Source: Gemmatimonadota bacterium
GTDB taxonomy: Bacteria; Gemmatimonadota; Gemmatimonadetes; Longimicrobiales; RSA9
Assembly (NCBI GenBank): GCA_039715185.1
Contig: JBDLIA010000019.1
Location: 1-44,674 of the forward strand
Reading direction: 5' to 3'
DNA length: 44,674 nucleotides
Every line of letters starts with the position of its first letter. The stretch's first letter is position 1. The position numbers and the translations under genes are program-made. Below are positions 1 to 8,887 of the stretch, piece after piece. The notes beneath the pieces were generated by a model. It did no database searches and was not told where the DNA came from. It saw nothing but the letters and a program-made list of their open reading frames with translations.

Positions 1-980
1 GCCACGGCCAGAGCCGAGGTGCCTCCGCCGATGTTGGCCTGCGAGGCGACGGCCGCGGTTTCCGGATCGATACGCAGCAGGCGCGCGCCCGCGAAGGTGA
101 ACAGCCCGTGCACGGCGACCAGCGTGGTCGCGAAGCCCAACAGCAGCAGCCCGGTGCGCCCCAGGCCCACCAGGCGGACCACGTCGCAGAACGCCCCGAT
201 CACCGCCAGGAACAGGTAGACCGCGAACATCCCCAGCACACGCGTGCCGCGCAGCGTCGCGAAGACCGGGAACTGCGCCAACGCGAGCGCGAGCGCGGTC
301 AGAATCAGGATAGACGGCACGTTCCAGCCGGCGTCCGCGAGCGCGGCGGACGCGTAGTTGGAGAGGTAGAGCGCGGCGAAACCCAGTCCCAGCAGGATCG
401 CGAGGTCCAACGGGTGGACCGTTTCCGTGTCTTCCGCGACGCCGGTGACGTCGTAGTCGGGATCGGCCGCCGGTTGGGAGCCCTCGCGCGTGCGCCATAA
501 CGGCAGCACCAGCCGGGGCAACGCCAGGGTGGCCATCATCCAGACCGCGGTGAGGATGTTGTCCACCACCACGGTGCCCGCGAACAGCGTCCCGTCCCGA
601 ACCACGTCGTAGCCCAGCGCGACCGCGTTGAAGTTGATCGACCCGCCTATGTAGGTGCCGACCATCACCCCCACCGACCCGATCAGAAAGAGCGCGATGA
701 TGGGCAGACCGGCCTTCAGCACTTCCCGGAGGCTGATGGGCAAGACCAGCCAGAAGATCGCGAGCGGCGCCAGGTAGGCGAAGATGGCGTCGTAGACCGG
801 CACCGGCGCCTCGGCGCTCGAGCCCGCCGGTATCCACCCCAGGTTGGCGACCACCGCCGTGACGAGGATCACCAGCAACGCAGTGCCGAAATGCCGGAAG
901 AAGGTACGCCGTACCAGATACTCGGTCGCGACCACCAGCGCGCACAACGCCGCCAGCACGTACAGGGAATCGTGCGTCAT
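1..980 (-). CDS. DUF819 family membrane protein (partial, C-terminus outside window)
   Basis: The reading frame runs from an ATG at 980 to the window edge without a stop, giving about 326 residues. The translation is mostly hydrophobic with repeated membrane segments. It carries a motif reading GGSINFNAVA and a nearby VVVDNILTAVW segment, and ends in view with ASQANIGGGTSAL. These match the DUF819 (YjcL-like) family of integral membrane proteins, which resemble transporters but have no firmly established substrate. The family is usually near 380-420 residues, so roughly the last fifth is missing here. It is divergent from the ArsR-like regulator gene, 129 bp away, so the two may share a regulatory region. 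The family call is made from memory of the motif; transport function is inference. Confidence 0.78.
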   Translation of the reverse strand, partial: MTHDSLYVLAALCALVVATEYLVRRTFFRHFGTALLVILVTAVVANLGWIPAGSSAEAPVPVYDAIFAYLAPLAIFWLVLPISLREVLKAGLPIIALFLIGSVGVMVGTYIGGSINFNAVALGYDVVRDGTLFAGTVVVDNILTAVWMMATLALPRLVLPLWRTREGSQPAADPDYDVTGVAEDTETVHPLDLAILLGLGFAALYLSNYASAALADAGWNVPSILILTALALALAQFPVFATLRGTRVLGMFAVYLFLAVIGAFCDVVRLVGLGRTGLLLLGFATTLVAVHGLFTFAGARLLRIDPETAAVASQANIGGGTSALAV

Positions 981-1074
981 CGCTCCTCGCGGGACTGTCG
1001 GCGGCCGGGATTCGGGCGCGCACAATAGATCCGCGGCGATGCGCCGGCCAGTCCACGCCGGGCACACAAACGTC

Positions 1075-1103
1075 TTGACAAAAAATACTTGTCAACGCAT
1101 CAT
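1075..1103 (+). promoter_or_regulatory. Sigma70-type promoter and palindrome before the ArsR-like gene
   Basis: A perfect -35 hexamer TTGACA lies at 1075-1080. Seventeen bases later, 1098-1103 reads CATCAT, a four-of-six match to the -10 consensus. The ATG at 1110 is only 6 bases past the -10, so a transcript starting at the usual distance would begin at or next to the start codon and be leaderless. The -35 is also the left arm of a perfect inverted repeat, TTGACA (1075-1080) and TGTCAA (1090-1095) with a 9-base spacer, a plausible autoregulatory operator for the regulator encoded just downstream. Operator function is inferred from position. Confidence 0.55.
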
Positions 1104-1109
1104 GGGGAC

Positions 1110-1748
1110 ATGACGACGACGAGCGCAACCACCGAACCGACCCCGATCGCCTTCCTGGAGGGGCTGGAAGGCGCGGTGCTGCTGAGGGATCCCGAGCGGC
1201 GCAGGCTGGTCGACGAGCTGCGCGAGCTGCCCGATTCTGCGGCCGGCCTGGCTCAGCGCCTGGGTCAGACCCGCCAGCGGCTGAACTACCACCTGCGGGC
1301 GCTGGAAGAGGCCGGGGTGCTGGAGCTGCACCAGGAGCGGCTGAAGGGGAACTGCCTCGAACGGATCCTCCGCCCCACGGCGACCAGCTATCTGGTCGAC
1401 CCGGGGGTGGTGGACGGCGTTCCGGCGCCAGACTCCGCGGGCGACAGGGCCTCCGCCGCGTTCCTGCTTGCGCTGGCCGCGCGCGCCGTGGCCGAGCTCG
1501 GTCGGCTGTGGCGGAGGGCGGGTCGCGAGCGCAAGCGCCTGGCGACCGCCGGAATCGAGTCGCGCGTGCTGCTCGCGCGCCCCGCCGACATGGAAGCGTT
1601 CGTCGCCGATCTCACCGACGCCGTCGCCGACGTGGTGCGGCGGCATCACGACGACCGTGCAGGGGCGCGACCTTTTCGCGTCCTAGCGGCCGCCTATCCG
1701 GAACCGGCCGTGGACAACCCGGCCCAAGACGAAGGACGGATGCAATGA
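1110..1748 (+). CDS. ArsR-like winged-helix transcriptional regulator
   Basis: The 212-residue protein has an N-terminal winged-helix region (about residues 15-90): a helical stretch, then GLAQRLGQTRQRLNYHLRAL as recognition segment, then the EEAGVLELHQERLKG wing. The QTRQRLNYHLRALEEAGVL pattern is typical of ArsR-like helix-turn-helix proteins. No metal-binding cysteine pair is visible, so it is probably not a metal sensor. The remaining residues form an alanine/arginine-rich helical domain of unknown ligand. The ATG at 1110 is preferred over an in-frame TTG at 1089 because the promoter places the transcript start there. Its TGA overlaps the ATG of the following SRPBCC gene (ATGA, 1745-1748). 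ArsR-SRPBCC pairs are a common arrangement; the regulated genes are not known. Confidence 0.8.
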   Translation: MTTTSATTEPTPIAFLEGLEGAVLLRDPERRRLVDELRELPDSAAGLAQRLGQTRQRLNYHLRALEEAGVLELHQERLKGNCLERILRPTATSYLVDPGVVDGVPAPDSAGDRASAAFLLALAARAVAELGRLWRRAGRERKRLATAGIESRVLLARPADMEAFVADLTDAVADVVRRHHDDRAGARPFRVLAAAYPEPAVDNPAQDEGRMQ

Positions 1749-2542
1749 ACGACGTACGGAGTGCGCCCGCCGAGGCCGAGCAGGCCGCCGCGAGCGAAGG
1801 ACGGTCCGCGATCGGCGAGGTGCGTATCGACGCCCCGATCGAGGACGTGTGGCAGGCGCTCACGGACCCGGTCGAGCTGGCTCGTTGGTTCCCGCTCAAC
1901 GCAAAGGTAGAGCCGGGGCCCGAAGGCTCGATCTGGATGTCCTGGCTCAACGAATTCGTGGGAACGAGCCGCATCCTGGCTTGGGAGCCACCTACGCGGC
2001 TGCTGACGACGTGGGGCGAGGTCGATGGCGGGCTGGAGCCCGGGCAGCGCACCGAGTACGTCCTTCGAGCCTCGGGCGGAAGCACCTTCCTGAGGGTGGT
2101 CACGTCGGGCTTCAGCGACGACCCGTCGTGGGACGCCTGGCTGGAGGGGACGCGGCGCGGCTGGCGCTTCGAGCTGTCCTCGCTCAAGCACTACCTGGAG
2201 AGCCACCGCGGGCAGGATCGCGAGGTGGTCTACCTGCGCCGGCGCGTGGCGCTTTCGCAGGCCGTAGCATGGGAGCGGCTGACCGGGCCCGGAGGCCTGG
2301 ATCCGAGCTCCTTCGGGGGAACCGCAGTCGACGAAGAGCCGCCGGTGCAGTATGCCGCGCTGACCGAGCGGCCGCGGGGCCTTCTGCGGATGTCCATGGA
2401 GCCGTGCCACGACGGGCCGGATGGCCGCGACGTCACCCTCTGGCTGTCCGTCTGGGGAGACCACGGCGCGGACCTGAACGCGCTGAAGTCCGACTGGACG
2501 GACAGGCTCGAGCGACTGTTTCCGGAGGGCAGGTTCGCCTGA
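1745..2542 (+). CDS. SRPBCC (AHSA1-like) domain protein
   Basis: This 265-residue protein begins with a typical SRPBCC/AHSA1 fold signature: GEVRIDAPIEDVWQALTDP at about residues 20-40, followed by LARWFPLNAKVEPGPEG, then strands ending in FLRVVTSGF and an amphipathic last helix around GWRFELSSLKHYLESH. SRPBCC proteins form a deep hydrophobic pocket and bind small lipophilic ligands; the substrate here is unknown. About 100 residues follow the canonical domain, with strand-like stretches that may be a second, degenerate copy of the fold. Translation is coupled to the upstream ArsR-like gene by a 4-base overlap, so the two proteins are made together and probably act in one response. Confidence 0.82.
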   Translation: MNDVRSAPAEAEQAAASEGRSAIGEVRIDAPIEDVWQALTDPVELARWFPLNAKVEPGPEGSIWMSWLNEFVGTSRILAWEPPTRLLTTWGEVDGGLEPGQRTEYVLRASGGSTFLRVVTSGFSDDPSWDAWLEGTRRGWRFELSSLKHYLESHRGQDREVVYLRRRVALSQAVAWERLTGPGGLDPSSFGGTAVDEEPPVQYAALTERPRGLLRMSMEPCHDGPDGRDVTLWLSVWGDHGADLNALKSDWTDRLERLFPEGRFA

Positions 2543-2584
2543 GGCTCCGGCCCCTCCCCGCTCCCAGCGATGGGACGTTTGACC

Positions 2585-2623
2585 GGGCGCCTCCGCCGGA
2601 CCATGCTCCGGACGGGGGCGCCC
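2585..2623 (+). terminator. Strong stem-loop after the SRPBCC gene
   Basis: The outer arms GGGCGCC (2585-2591) and GGCGCCC (2617-2623) are perfect complements. Inside them CCG/CGG and CCGGA/TCCGG pair around a CCATGC loop, with one wobble and one bulge. It lies 42 bp beyond the SRPBCC stop. There is no T-tract after it, so it may be a Rho-assisted or bidirectional end rather than a classical intrinsic terminator. Confidence 0.4.
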
Positions 2624-2696
2624 GTCTCGTCGTGGGCGCGTGACGGCCAGGACCCGACCTTCCAAACGGCGGTGGCGCACCGCAGGAGTCGCGCAG

Positions 2697-3263
2697 GTGA
2701 GATCGAGCCAAGGCGCCACGGCGTGGGCGTTCGCGGCGGCGGCAGCGGTCGTGACAGCGGCGCCCTGTGCGCTGGGCGCGCAGCAGCCGGCGGACACCGC
2801 GGCCCCGATGGCCGGATTCGAGCGCCTGATCGGGGCGTGGCGTTCGGGGTCCACGGTGCAGGTCTTCGAATGGGGCCCCGGACGGCTCGCGGTGCGCGCG
2901 CGCTCGCACCTTACGGCCGAGGAGGGCTCCCGGCAGGTCAGCGAGGGCCTCTTCCTGCACGACCCGCTGCGCGACGAGGTGCGCGGGTACTTCGTCGCCG
3001 TCGAGATGCCCGTTTCGTACTTCGAATACTCCGTGGACTGGCAAGGCGACGTCCTGGTCGCCGAACTCACCACCACGGACGTGGAAGGGCGGACGCAGCG
3101 GTTCATCGAGCGCTGGAGCTTCGTGGAGGCGGACCGGTTCCTCTGGACGCTTCTGGCGGGCGCGGACGGCGCCGACTCCGCGCCCATCATGAGCGCGGAG
3201 TTCGAACGCGTCGTCTGGCCGCCGGAGAATCTCGACGAGGACGCACCCGAAGGAGAGCGGTGA
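2697..3263 (+). CDS. Exported protein of unknown function
   Basis: With the GTG at 2697 the protein has 188 residues. It begins with a short basic stretch and a hydrophobic run (AWAFAAAAAVVTAAP) ending in ALGAQ, a normal signal peptidase I site, so the mature protein should be periplasmic. The start is chosen because AGGAG lies 8 bases upstream (2684-2688); a GTG at 2640 would add a charged extension before the signal peptide. The mature part (GFERLIGAWRSGSTVQVFEWGP, then beta-strand-like segments) resembles small beta-barrel proteins of the DUF1579 or lipocalin type. That likeness is weak and no catalytic residues are evident. It is separated from the upstream pair by a stem-loop and converges on the VOC gene. 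Confidence 0.7.
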   Translation: MRSSQGATAWAFAAAAAVVTAAPCALGAQQPADTAAPMAGFERLIGAWRSGSTVQVFEWGPGRLAVRARSHLTAEEGSRQVSEGLFLHDPLRDEVRGYFVAVEMPVSYFEYSVDWQGDVLVAELTTTDVEGRTQRFIERWSFVEADRFLWTLLAGADGADSAPIMSAEFERVVWPPENLDEDAPEGER

Positions 3264-3327
3264 GCTCGCCGGATCTCGCTGGTGGACAGGCCTCGCTGGC
3301 TGTTCGAGCGGTTGGCGTCGCCTCGGC

Positions 3328-3747
3328 TCAGGCGTCGCCCCCCTCTTCCGCCAACGGGGCCGCGAATCCGACGAGCGTCCCGCAGGGTGCCATGACGAAG
3401 ATCTCGTCCATGCCGTAGAAGGTCTGCCGCCTCGGCACGACGACATCCGCGCCTGCCAGCGCCGCCACGACAGGATCCAGGTCGTCCACCTTGATGAACA
3501 GCGTGGCGACGCCGGCGGCGAGCCTGTCGGCCAGTCCCGGGTGCCCGGGCGCTTCGGCCTCGAGGTCGTCCTGGATGCTCGCGCGCGACTGATACATCAC
3601 CACCACGTCACCCTTCTGCAGCATCGCGAACCCCGTCCCTTCACCATGCGGCACGGTTGCCACCACCTCGAACCCGAAGCGGTCGGTCCAGAAGGGCAGG
3701 CAGGGGTCGACGTCATCGACGGTGATGAGAGGCGTAACGTCGTTCAT
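3328..3747 (-). CDS. VOC family (glyoxalase/bleomycin-resistance fold) protein
   Basis: The 139-residue product has the two beta-alpha-beta-beta-beta modules of the vicinal oxygen chelate fold. The first starts with LITVDDVDPCLPFWTDRFGFEV and ends with GDVVVMYQSR; the second starts with VATLFIKVDDLDPVVAAL and ends with EIFVMAPCGTLVGFA. Family members bind divalent metals or small ligands and include glyoxalases, dioxygenases and antibiotic-binding proteins. This sequence alone does not say which. A GGAGG sequence sits 8 bases ahead of the ATG. The gene is single, between a convergent exported protein and the receptor gene downstream on the same strand. Confidence 0.85.
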   Translation of the reverse strand: MNDVTPLITVDDVDPCLPFWTDRFGFEVVATVPHGEGTGFAMLQKGDVVVMYQSRASIQDDLEAEAPGHPGLADRLAAGVATLFIKVDDLDPVVAALAGADVVVPRRQTFYGMDEIFVMAPCGTLVGFAAPLAEEGGDA

Positions 3748-3843
3748 TGGGCCGGCCTCCGAAGGCGGGGTCGAGCGTGAGCAAAGGGGCCGGCAGGGCG
3801 ACGCCCCGCCGACCCCATCGAGGTCGATGCTCAGCGCACGGTC

Positions 3844-6591
3844 CTACCCACCCAGCTCGAACCGCACCCGGGCGTAGTAGAAGCCGCCGTTCATGCCGAA
3901 CTGCGTGACCCGGCGGCTGAACGGGAAGTTGCCGTTGCTGATGTTGGCGTCCTTGGTGTGCCCGTCCGGGAAGGTGTTGAAGATGTTATTGGCGCCCACC
4001 TGCAGCATGACGCCCTCGGCGAGATCGACGCCGATGTCGGCGTCCACCAGGAACTTGGCGCCGAAGTCTTCGTCGTTGTCAGGATTCGTAGGCCGGTACA
4101 GAACCTCGCCGAAGAAGTTGCCGCGCAGGCCCACGTTGACGTTGCCTCGATCCCAGCGCGCCGACGCCGTGGCGTTCTGCTTGGGCAGCGCGGTCTCGAG
4201 CCGGTTCTGCTCCTCGCGGTTGAACAGCACGACCGCGATCGCCGAGTCGACTCCCGCGGTGAAACGGTCGGCCATCGTCTGCGGGACGTTGATCGCCGTC
4301 ACCTCGGTGTCGGTGATGTTGGCCGACCCGGTCAGGTTCAGCGTGCCGCCGTTCCAGTCGGTGACGTAGTTGATGACCAGGTCGCCGCCCACCGTCCGCG
4401 TGTCGACCGCGTTGGCGAAGAACTGCGCCTGCCCCACGCCCAGCGACGCAAACGGCGCGAGGATGTCCGCCACGTCATCCCCGATGTCGTCGTTGCCGTC
4501 CGAGAAGCGGCTGGTCAGCACGACGCGGTCGTCGATCGTGATGTAGTAGAAGTCGCCCGTGACCGACACGTTGCTCGCCGGGCGCCACGTGAATCCGCTG
4601 GACACGTTGATCGACGTCTCCTCGGTGAGCTCCGGCACGCCGAACGCCTTGGTGACCGGGCTCACGTTGTTGGCGGTGAGGACCCGCGCCGGGACCAGCT
4701 CGTTGGTGGCGGGATCGATCACGAACTGGGTGCTGACGGCGTTGAACCAGATCTGGTTCAGCGACGGCGCGCGGAAGCCGTTGCTGACGGCGGCGCGCAG
4801 CGCGAAGTCCTCGGACAGCTCGGCGCGCGCTGCGATCTTGCCCGCGAACGTCTCGCCGAAGTCGCTGTAGTTCTCGAAGCGGCCGCCCGCATCCAGTTGG
4901 AAGGCGTCCGAGAACTGGGTCTCGAGGCCTATGTAGGCCGCGACGCTGTTGCGGCTCCGGTCCACCTCGGCGGCCGTCTGGAAGCCCGGGAATACCTGCG
5001 AGCCGGACTGCTTGGGCCCGCCGCTCGAGGTCGTGTCGAAGTCGACCCCCGGAACGCTGCCGCCGTTGCCCAGCGAGAACGACTCGAACTGGCCCGCGCC
5101 GAGCTGGTAGTTCTCCATCCGGAACTCGCCGCCGGCCACCAGCGAGAGCGACTTCACCGCGCCCTCGGTGTCGATCAGGCGTACCGCGTCGAAGTTCCCC
5201 GTGGTCTCCCTATAGGCCAGGTTGCCCGCGTCGAAGGACGTGGGGCTCGCGGCACCGAGCGAGGCGTTGTTCGTGTTCTCGATGTTGAACCGGAAAGAGT
5301 TCTGTCCGTGCGCCACGCTCAGATCGAAGTCCCAGGCGCCCTTCCTGCCGCGCAGGCCGCCGGTGAAGGCGCGGTCCGTGACCTGGGTGTGGATCTCGGG
5401 CAGGAAGCCGTTCGGGAAGATCTCGAAGACGACCCGATCTTCCTGGATGGGCCGCCTGTAGAAGCCGGTCGCGATGCCGTTTCTCTGCGTGGCCCCGCCG
5501 AACACGTAGAGCTCGGCGTCGTCGGACACGGGGTAGGCGCCGTTGAAGAACGCGTGCCCCACGATCGCCTCGCCCTGCCCCGTCTTCATGCTCATTTCTT
5601 CGCGGGTAAGGCCGGCGGCGGCGATCGCGACGTCGTCGGCTTGGCGATCGTCGAAGAAGAGGGCGCCCTGGAACGGGTCGGACCGGTCGGTCCGCTCGCG
5701 GTTCAGGAACTCGCCGGTGACGTTGAAGTAGCCGGCGTCGCCGACCGGGAAGCCGAAGTTGGCGTCTGCCTTCACCTGCTCGCCGTCGCCTTCGCCCGTC
5801 AGCCCCGTCTGGACGTTGCCCACGAACGCGTCGGTCTGGCGCTTGAGCACGATGTTGATGACGCCCGCGATTGCGTCCGAGCCGTACTGCGACGAGGCGC
5901 CGTCGCGCAGCACCTCGATGCGCTCGACCGCGGCCATCGGGATGGCGTTCAGGTCGACGCCGACGGTGCCCCGCCCGAAGGTGCCGTTGACGTGGGTCAG
6001 CGCGCTGTGGTGCCGGCGCTTGCCGTTGATCAGCAGCAGCACCTGGTCGGGCCCGAGGCCCCTGAGGCTGGCCGGGTCCACGTGGTCGGTGCCGTCCGAG
6101 ATGGTCTGCTTCGACGCGTTGAAGGACGGCACGATGTCGCGGATGACCTGCGCCAGCTCGGTCTGCGGCGACTCCTGAATCTCCGCCGCGGTGATGATGT
6201 CGACCGGCACGGTGGTCTCCAGCGCGGAGCGCTGCGTGCGCGTACCGGTGACGACTATCTCGTCGATGCTGAGCGCGCCCACCGATAGCTGGAAGTCCAC
6301 CGTCTGGCTTTCACCGACGCCCACCGTGACGGTGCTTTCGCCGGCCTGGTAGCCCAGATACTGCGAGCGGATCGTGTAGGTGCCGGGCGGAACCCGGAGC
6401 GTGTAGCGCCCGTCCGAGCCGGTCAGGACGCCGCGCGCGGTGCCGACCACGAAGACCGGCGCCCCCACGAGCGGCTGCTGGGTTGCGGCGTCCACGACCA
6501 GGCCGGAAATCGTCGCCCCCTGTGCGGCCCCGGGTGACGCTACGGCGAGCAGCGAGAGAACGGTCAGCGTCAGATGCCGGATGCGTCTCAC
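3844..6591 (-). CDS. TonB-dependent outer-membrane receptor with carboxypeptidase-regulatory-like domain
   Basis: The 915-residue precursor starts with a signal peptide (RIRHLTLTVLSLLAVASPGAAQG). Residues about 27-110 form the carboxypeptidase-regulatory-like beta-sandwich (ATISGLVVDAATQQPLVGAPVFV). The plug domain follows, with the TonB-box-like stretch IDEIVVTGTRT, then LRGLGPDQVLLLINGKRRH and the IEVLRDGASSQYGSDAIAGVINIVLK signature. The rest is a beta-barrel rich in aromatic residues. Receptors of this class import iron chelates, vitamins, peptides or glycans using proton-motive force through TonB; the substrate cannot be read from the sequence. The GTG at 6591 is chosen because AGGAGG lies 5 bases before it; a GTG at 6597 would overlap that ribosome-binding site. 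No partner SusD gene is adjacent. Confidence 0.93.
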   Translation of the reverse strand: MRRIRHLTLTVLSLLAVASPGAAQGATISGLVVDAATQQPLVGAPVFVVGTARGVLTGSDGRYTLRVPPGTYTIRSQYLGYQAGESTVTVGVGESQTVDFQLSVGALSIDEIVVTGTRTQRSALETTVPVDIITAAEIQESPQTELAQVIRDIVPSFNASKQTISDGTDHVDPASLRGLGPDQVLLLINGKRRHHSALTHVNGTFGRGTVGVDLNAIPMAAVERIEVLRDGASSQYGSDAIAGVINIVLKRQTDAFVGNVQTGLTGEGDGEQVKADANFGFPVGDAGYFNVTGEFLNRERTDRSDPFQGALFFDDRQADDVAIAAAGLTREEMSMKTGQGEAIVGHAFFNGAYPVSDDAELYVFGGATQRNGIATGFYRRPIQEDRVVFEIFPNGFLPEIHTQVTDRAFTGGLRGRKGAWDFDLSVAHGQNSFRFNIENTNNASLGAASPTSFDAGNLAYRETTGNFDAVRLIDTEGAVKSLSLVAGGEFRMENYQLGAGQFESFSLGNGGSVPGVDFDTTSSGGPKQSGSQVFPGFQTAAEVDRSRNSVAAYIGLETQFSDAFQLDAGGRFENYSDFGETFAGKIAARAELSEDFALRAAVSNGFRAPSLNQIWFNAVSTQFVIDPATNELVPARVLTANNVSPVTKAFGVPELTEETSINVSSGFTWRPASNVSVTGDFYYITIDDRVVLTSRFSDGNDDIGDDVADILAPFASLGVGQAQFFANAVDTRTVGGDLVINYVTDWNGGTLNLTGSANITDTEVTAINVPQTMADRFTAGVDSAIAVVLFNREEQNRLETALPKQNATASARWDRGNVNVGLRGNFFGEVLYRPTNPDNDEDFGAKFLVDADIGVDLAEGVMLQVGANNIFNTFPDGHTKDANISNGNFPFSRRVTQFGMNGGFYYARVRFELGG

Positions 6592-6664
6592 GGTCACCTC
6601 CTAGCGTTGGGAGAGTCCACGCCTCGACCCAGCCCGCACGGGCGCCGGTGCGAGATTGCCCTGC

Positions 6665-6695
6665 TGGCCGCCGCGCGCGTCCCGAGCGGCGGCCA
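6665..6695 (-). terminator. Stem-loop between acyl-CoA synthetase and receptor genes
   Basis: Perfect 10-base arms TGGCCGCCGC (6665-6674) and GCGGCGGCCA (6686-6695) flank an 11-base loop, 9 bp past the stop codon of the acyl-CoA synthetase gene. No T-tract follows. It could end the acyl-CoA operon or act as an mRNA-stabilising hairpin. Confidence 0.4.
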
Positions 6696-6703
6696 AGGCT
6701 GCA

Positions 6704-8869
6704 CTAATCGTTTCGCCTAAAACCACTTGCGTCAACCGCGATCACGCCGTCGGCGTATACGAACAACGGATTGACCTCCACTTCCGCGACATCCACGTGG
6801 GCGCTCAGGCAACGAGCGACGCCCCTGGCGACCGCCGTGACCGCGGCGAGATCGGCGCGTGCGGTGCCACGATAGCCGAACAGTACGGGACCGCGCCGAA
6901 GACCGCGGCAGAGGTCGATGACCTCGGCTTCGGACACCGCTCCATCCGCCCCGAGCGGGAGCAGCCCGACGTCTCCAAGGAGTTCTACGTCCGTGCCGCC
7001 CAAGCCGAGCGTCAAGATCGGCCCGTAGCTCGGGTCGCGGCGCGCGCCCACGATGAGCTCGGCGATGGGCGCGGGGTGCTGCGGCGAGATCAGCGCGCCG
7101 TCGACTTCGACCGGCAGCCCGGCTCGGCGCAGAAACGCCTCGGCGGCCGTCCGGCACTCCCGGAACGCCGTGAGGAGGCCGTCGACGTCGTCCAGGCCCA
7201 GGCGCACCGCGCCAGCCTCGGTGCGGTGCGGCAGGTGCGGGGACACGACCTTCAGGACGCGCCGGCCGTCGTGCTGCGGCAGCGCCCGGATCGCGGCCTC
7301 GTCCGCGCACAGCGCGGCCTCGCCGAAGGGAACGCCCTGGGCGGCGAGGAGCTCGCGCGCCTCGGTCTCCGAGAGCGCCGCCGCGGACCTGTCCGCGGGA
7401 GACCGCCTCTCGACCTTCGGCGCGAGCACCGCCGGCGCGGCCGGCGACGCCAACGGGGCACCGCGCTGCCACACCGCGGACACGGCGCGCAGCCCGGTCT
7501 CCAGAGAGGCGGTCACGGGCACACCGTCTTCGATCAGCCGTCGGAGGGGCGCCGGCCCCCGCGCCGCGTATAGCGAGTGAACGACCAGAGGAACGGCGCC
7601 GGCGCGTGCCGAGGCCGAGATGGCGCGCGCGGCGCGCAGCTCCTCCCCCGCGAGGTCGGCCGAGAACCGGATCGCGTATCCTCCGAAGAGACCCGTCACG
7701 AAGAGCGCCGCGCAGCCGGCGTCGCGCGCGATGAGCTCTACCGCGCGGGCCAGCACGGCCGGCTCGCGGTCCGCCGCGCCGGCCACGTCGATCGGGTTCG
7801 ACACCGCTGCGGCCGGGCCCAGCAGGGCGCGCAGCGCCTCCTCCGTACGCCCGTCCAGCGCCGCCAGCGGGACCTTGTTTGCGGCGAGCTCGTCGGCCGC
7901 CAGCGTGGCGTGGCCGCCGCCGTCGGAGAGCACGACCACACCGACGGTGCGCTCGCCCCCGGTCCGACGCCGGACGGACGCGGGGGCGGGCGCCTGGAGC
8001 GCCAGCGCCTCGGCCACCGTGAGCAACTCGTCCGAGCGGCGCACCTCCACGATGCCGGCGGCCCGGGCCACGGCGCTGAAGACGTCGTAGGATCCAGCCA
8101 GGGCCCCCGTGTGCGACAGCGCGGCTCGTCGCCCCGCGTCGTGCTTTCCTCCTTTCAGGGCCACCACCGGTTTCCGCTCGGACACTCGCCTGGCCACCTT
8201 CGCGAAGGTCTCTCCCTCTCGCATCCCCTCGACGTACAACGCGATCGCCCGCGTGGGCTCGTGGTCGCCAAGGAAGTCCAGGTACTCGTGGATGGCCACG
8301 TCGGCCTCGTTGCCCGGGCCTACATATACGGAGATGCCGAGCGGCCCGGTCGAGGCCGACGTCATGAGGTCGAGCGCGAGGTTGCCCGATTGCGAAACCA
8401 CCGCGAGGCCGCCGGGCGGGTGCGGCTCGCCGCCGACGAGCTGCAGGCGCCGATGGGTGTTGACCAGACCCGACGTGTTCGGCCCCACGATGCGGATACC
8501 GGTGTCCTTCGCGGCGGCCACCAGGCGGGCCTCCAGGTCGGCCCCTTCCGGCCCCGACTCGCGGAAGCCCACTGCCGGAACGACCGCCCCGCGCACGCCC
8601 GCCTCTCCGAGCGCGCGCGCTGTCTCGGGCACCTTGGCGGCGGGTAGCGCCAGGTAGGCCAGGTCCGGCGTCGACGGCAGCTCATCGATCGAGCGCGCGA
8701 CGGGCAGACCCAGCAGCCCTCCGCCCCTGGGGTTCACCGGGAGGATGTCACCCTTGAAGCCCGCGTTCAGCAGGGCCGCGACGGCGTGGTGGCCGCGCTT
8801 ACCGGGGTCGGCCGAGGCCCCGACGATCGCCACCGATCGGGGCTCGAAGATCGGACTCAGCGGGTGCAC
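6704..8869 (-). CDS. ADP-forming acetate/acyl-CoA synthetase, fused alpha-beta
   Basis: This 721-residue enzyme has the ACD (NDP-forming acyl-CoA synthetase) domain order. Residues about 8-130 are a CoA-binding Rossmann domain (VAIVGASADPGKRG, NPRGGGLLGLPV). Next comes a succinyl-CoA-ligase-like domain with VVSQSGNLA and the phosphorylated-histidine motif SHTGALAG (His253), and from about 490 a C-terminal ATP-grasp domain (SETEARELLAAQGVPFGEA...VLKVVSPHLPHRTEAG). The family interconverts acyl-CoA plus ADP and phosphate with the free acid plus ATP. It may produce ATP from CoA-thioester breakdown or activate acids; the acyl group is unknown. The GTG start lies 18 bases after the enoyl-CoA hydratase stop, so the two are probably one operon. 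Confidence 0.9.
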   Translation of the reverse strand: MHPLSPIFEPRSVAIVGASADPGKRGHHAVAALLNAGFKGDILPVNPRGGGLLGLPVARSIDELPSTPDLAYLALPAAKVPETARALGEAGVRGAVVPAVGFRESGPEGADLEARLVAAAKDTGIRIVGPNTSGLVNTHRRLQLVGGEPHPPGGLAVVSQSGNLALDLMTSASTGPLGISVYVGPGNEADVAIHEYLDFLGDHEPTRAIALYVEGMREGETFAKVARRVSERKPVVALKGGKHDAGRRAALSHTGALAGSYDVFSAVARAAGIVEVRRSDELLTVAEALALQAPAPASVRRRTGGERTVGVVVLSDGGGHATLAADELAANKVPLAALDGRTEEALRALLGPAAAVSNPIDVAGAADREPAVLARAVELIARDAGCAALFVTGLFGGYAIRFSADLAGEELRAARAISASARAGAVPLVVHSLYAARGPAPLRRLIEDGVPVTASLETGLRAVSAVWQRGAPLASPAAPAVLAPKVERRSPADRSAAALSETEARELLAAQGVPFGEAALCADEAAIRALPQHDGRRVLKVVSPHLPHRTEAGAVRLGLDDVDGLLTAFRECRTAAEAFLRRAGLPVEVDGALISPQHPAPIAELIVGARRDPSYGPILTLGLGGTDVELLGDVGLLPLGADGAVSEAEVIDLCRGLRRGPVLFGYRGTARADLAAVTAVARGVARCLSAHVDVAEVEVNPLFVYADGVIAVDASGFRRND

Positions 8870-8887
8870 TGGTCGCGCGGTGTCAGG

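Noticed and set aside
3958-6288. A 776-codon open frame antisense to the TonB-dependent receptor
   Set aside because: Its translation is Arg/Val/Asp-rich without domains, and the opposite strand encodes a complete receptor with signal peptide and plug motifs. Long antisense frames are normal at this GC content.
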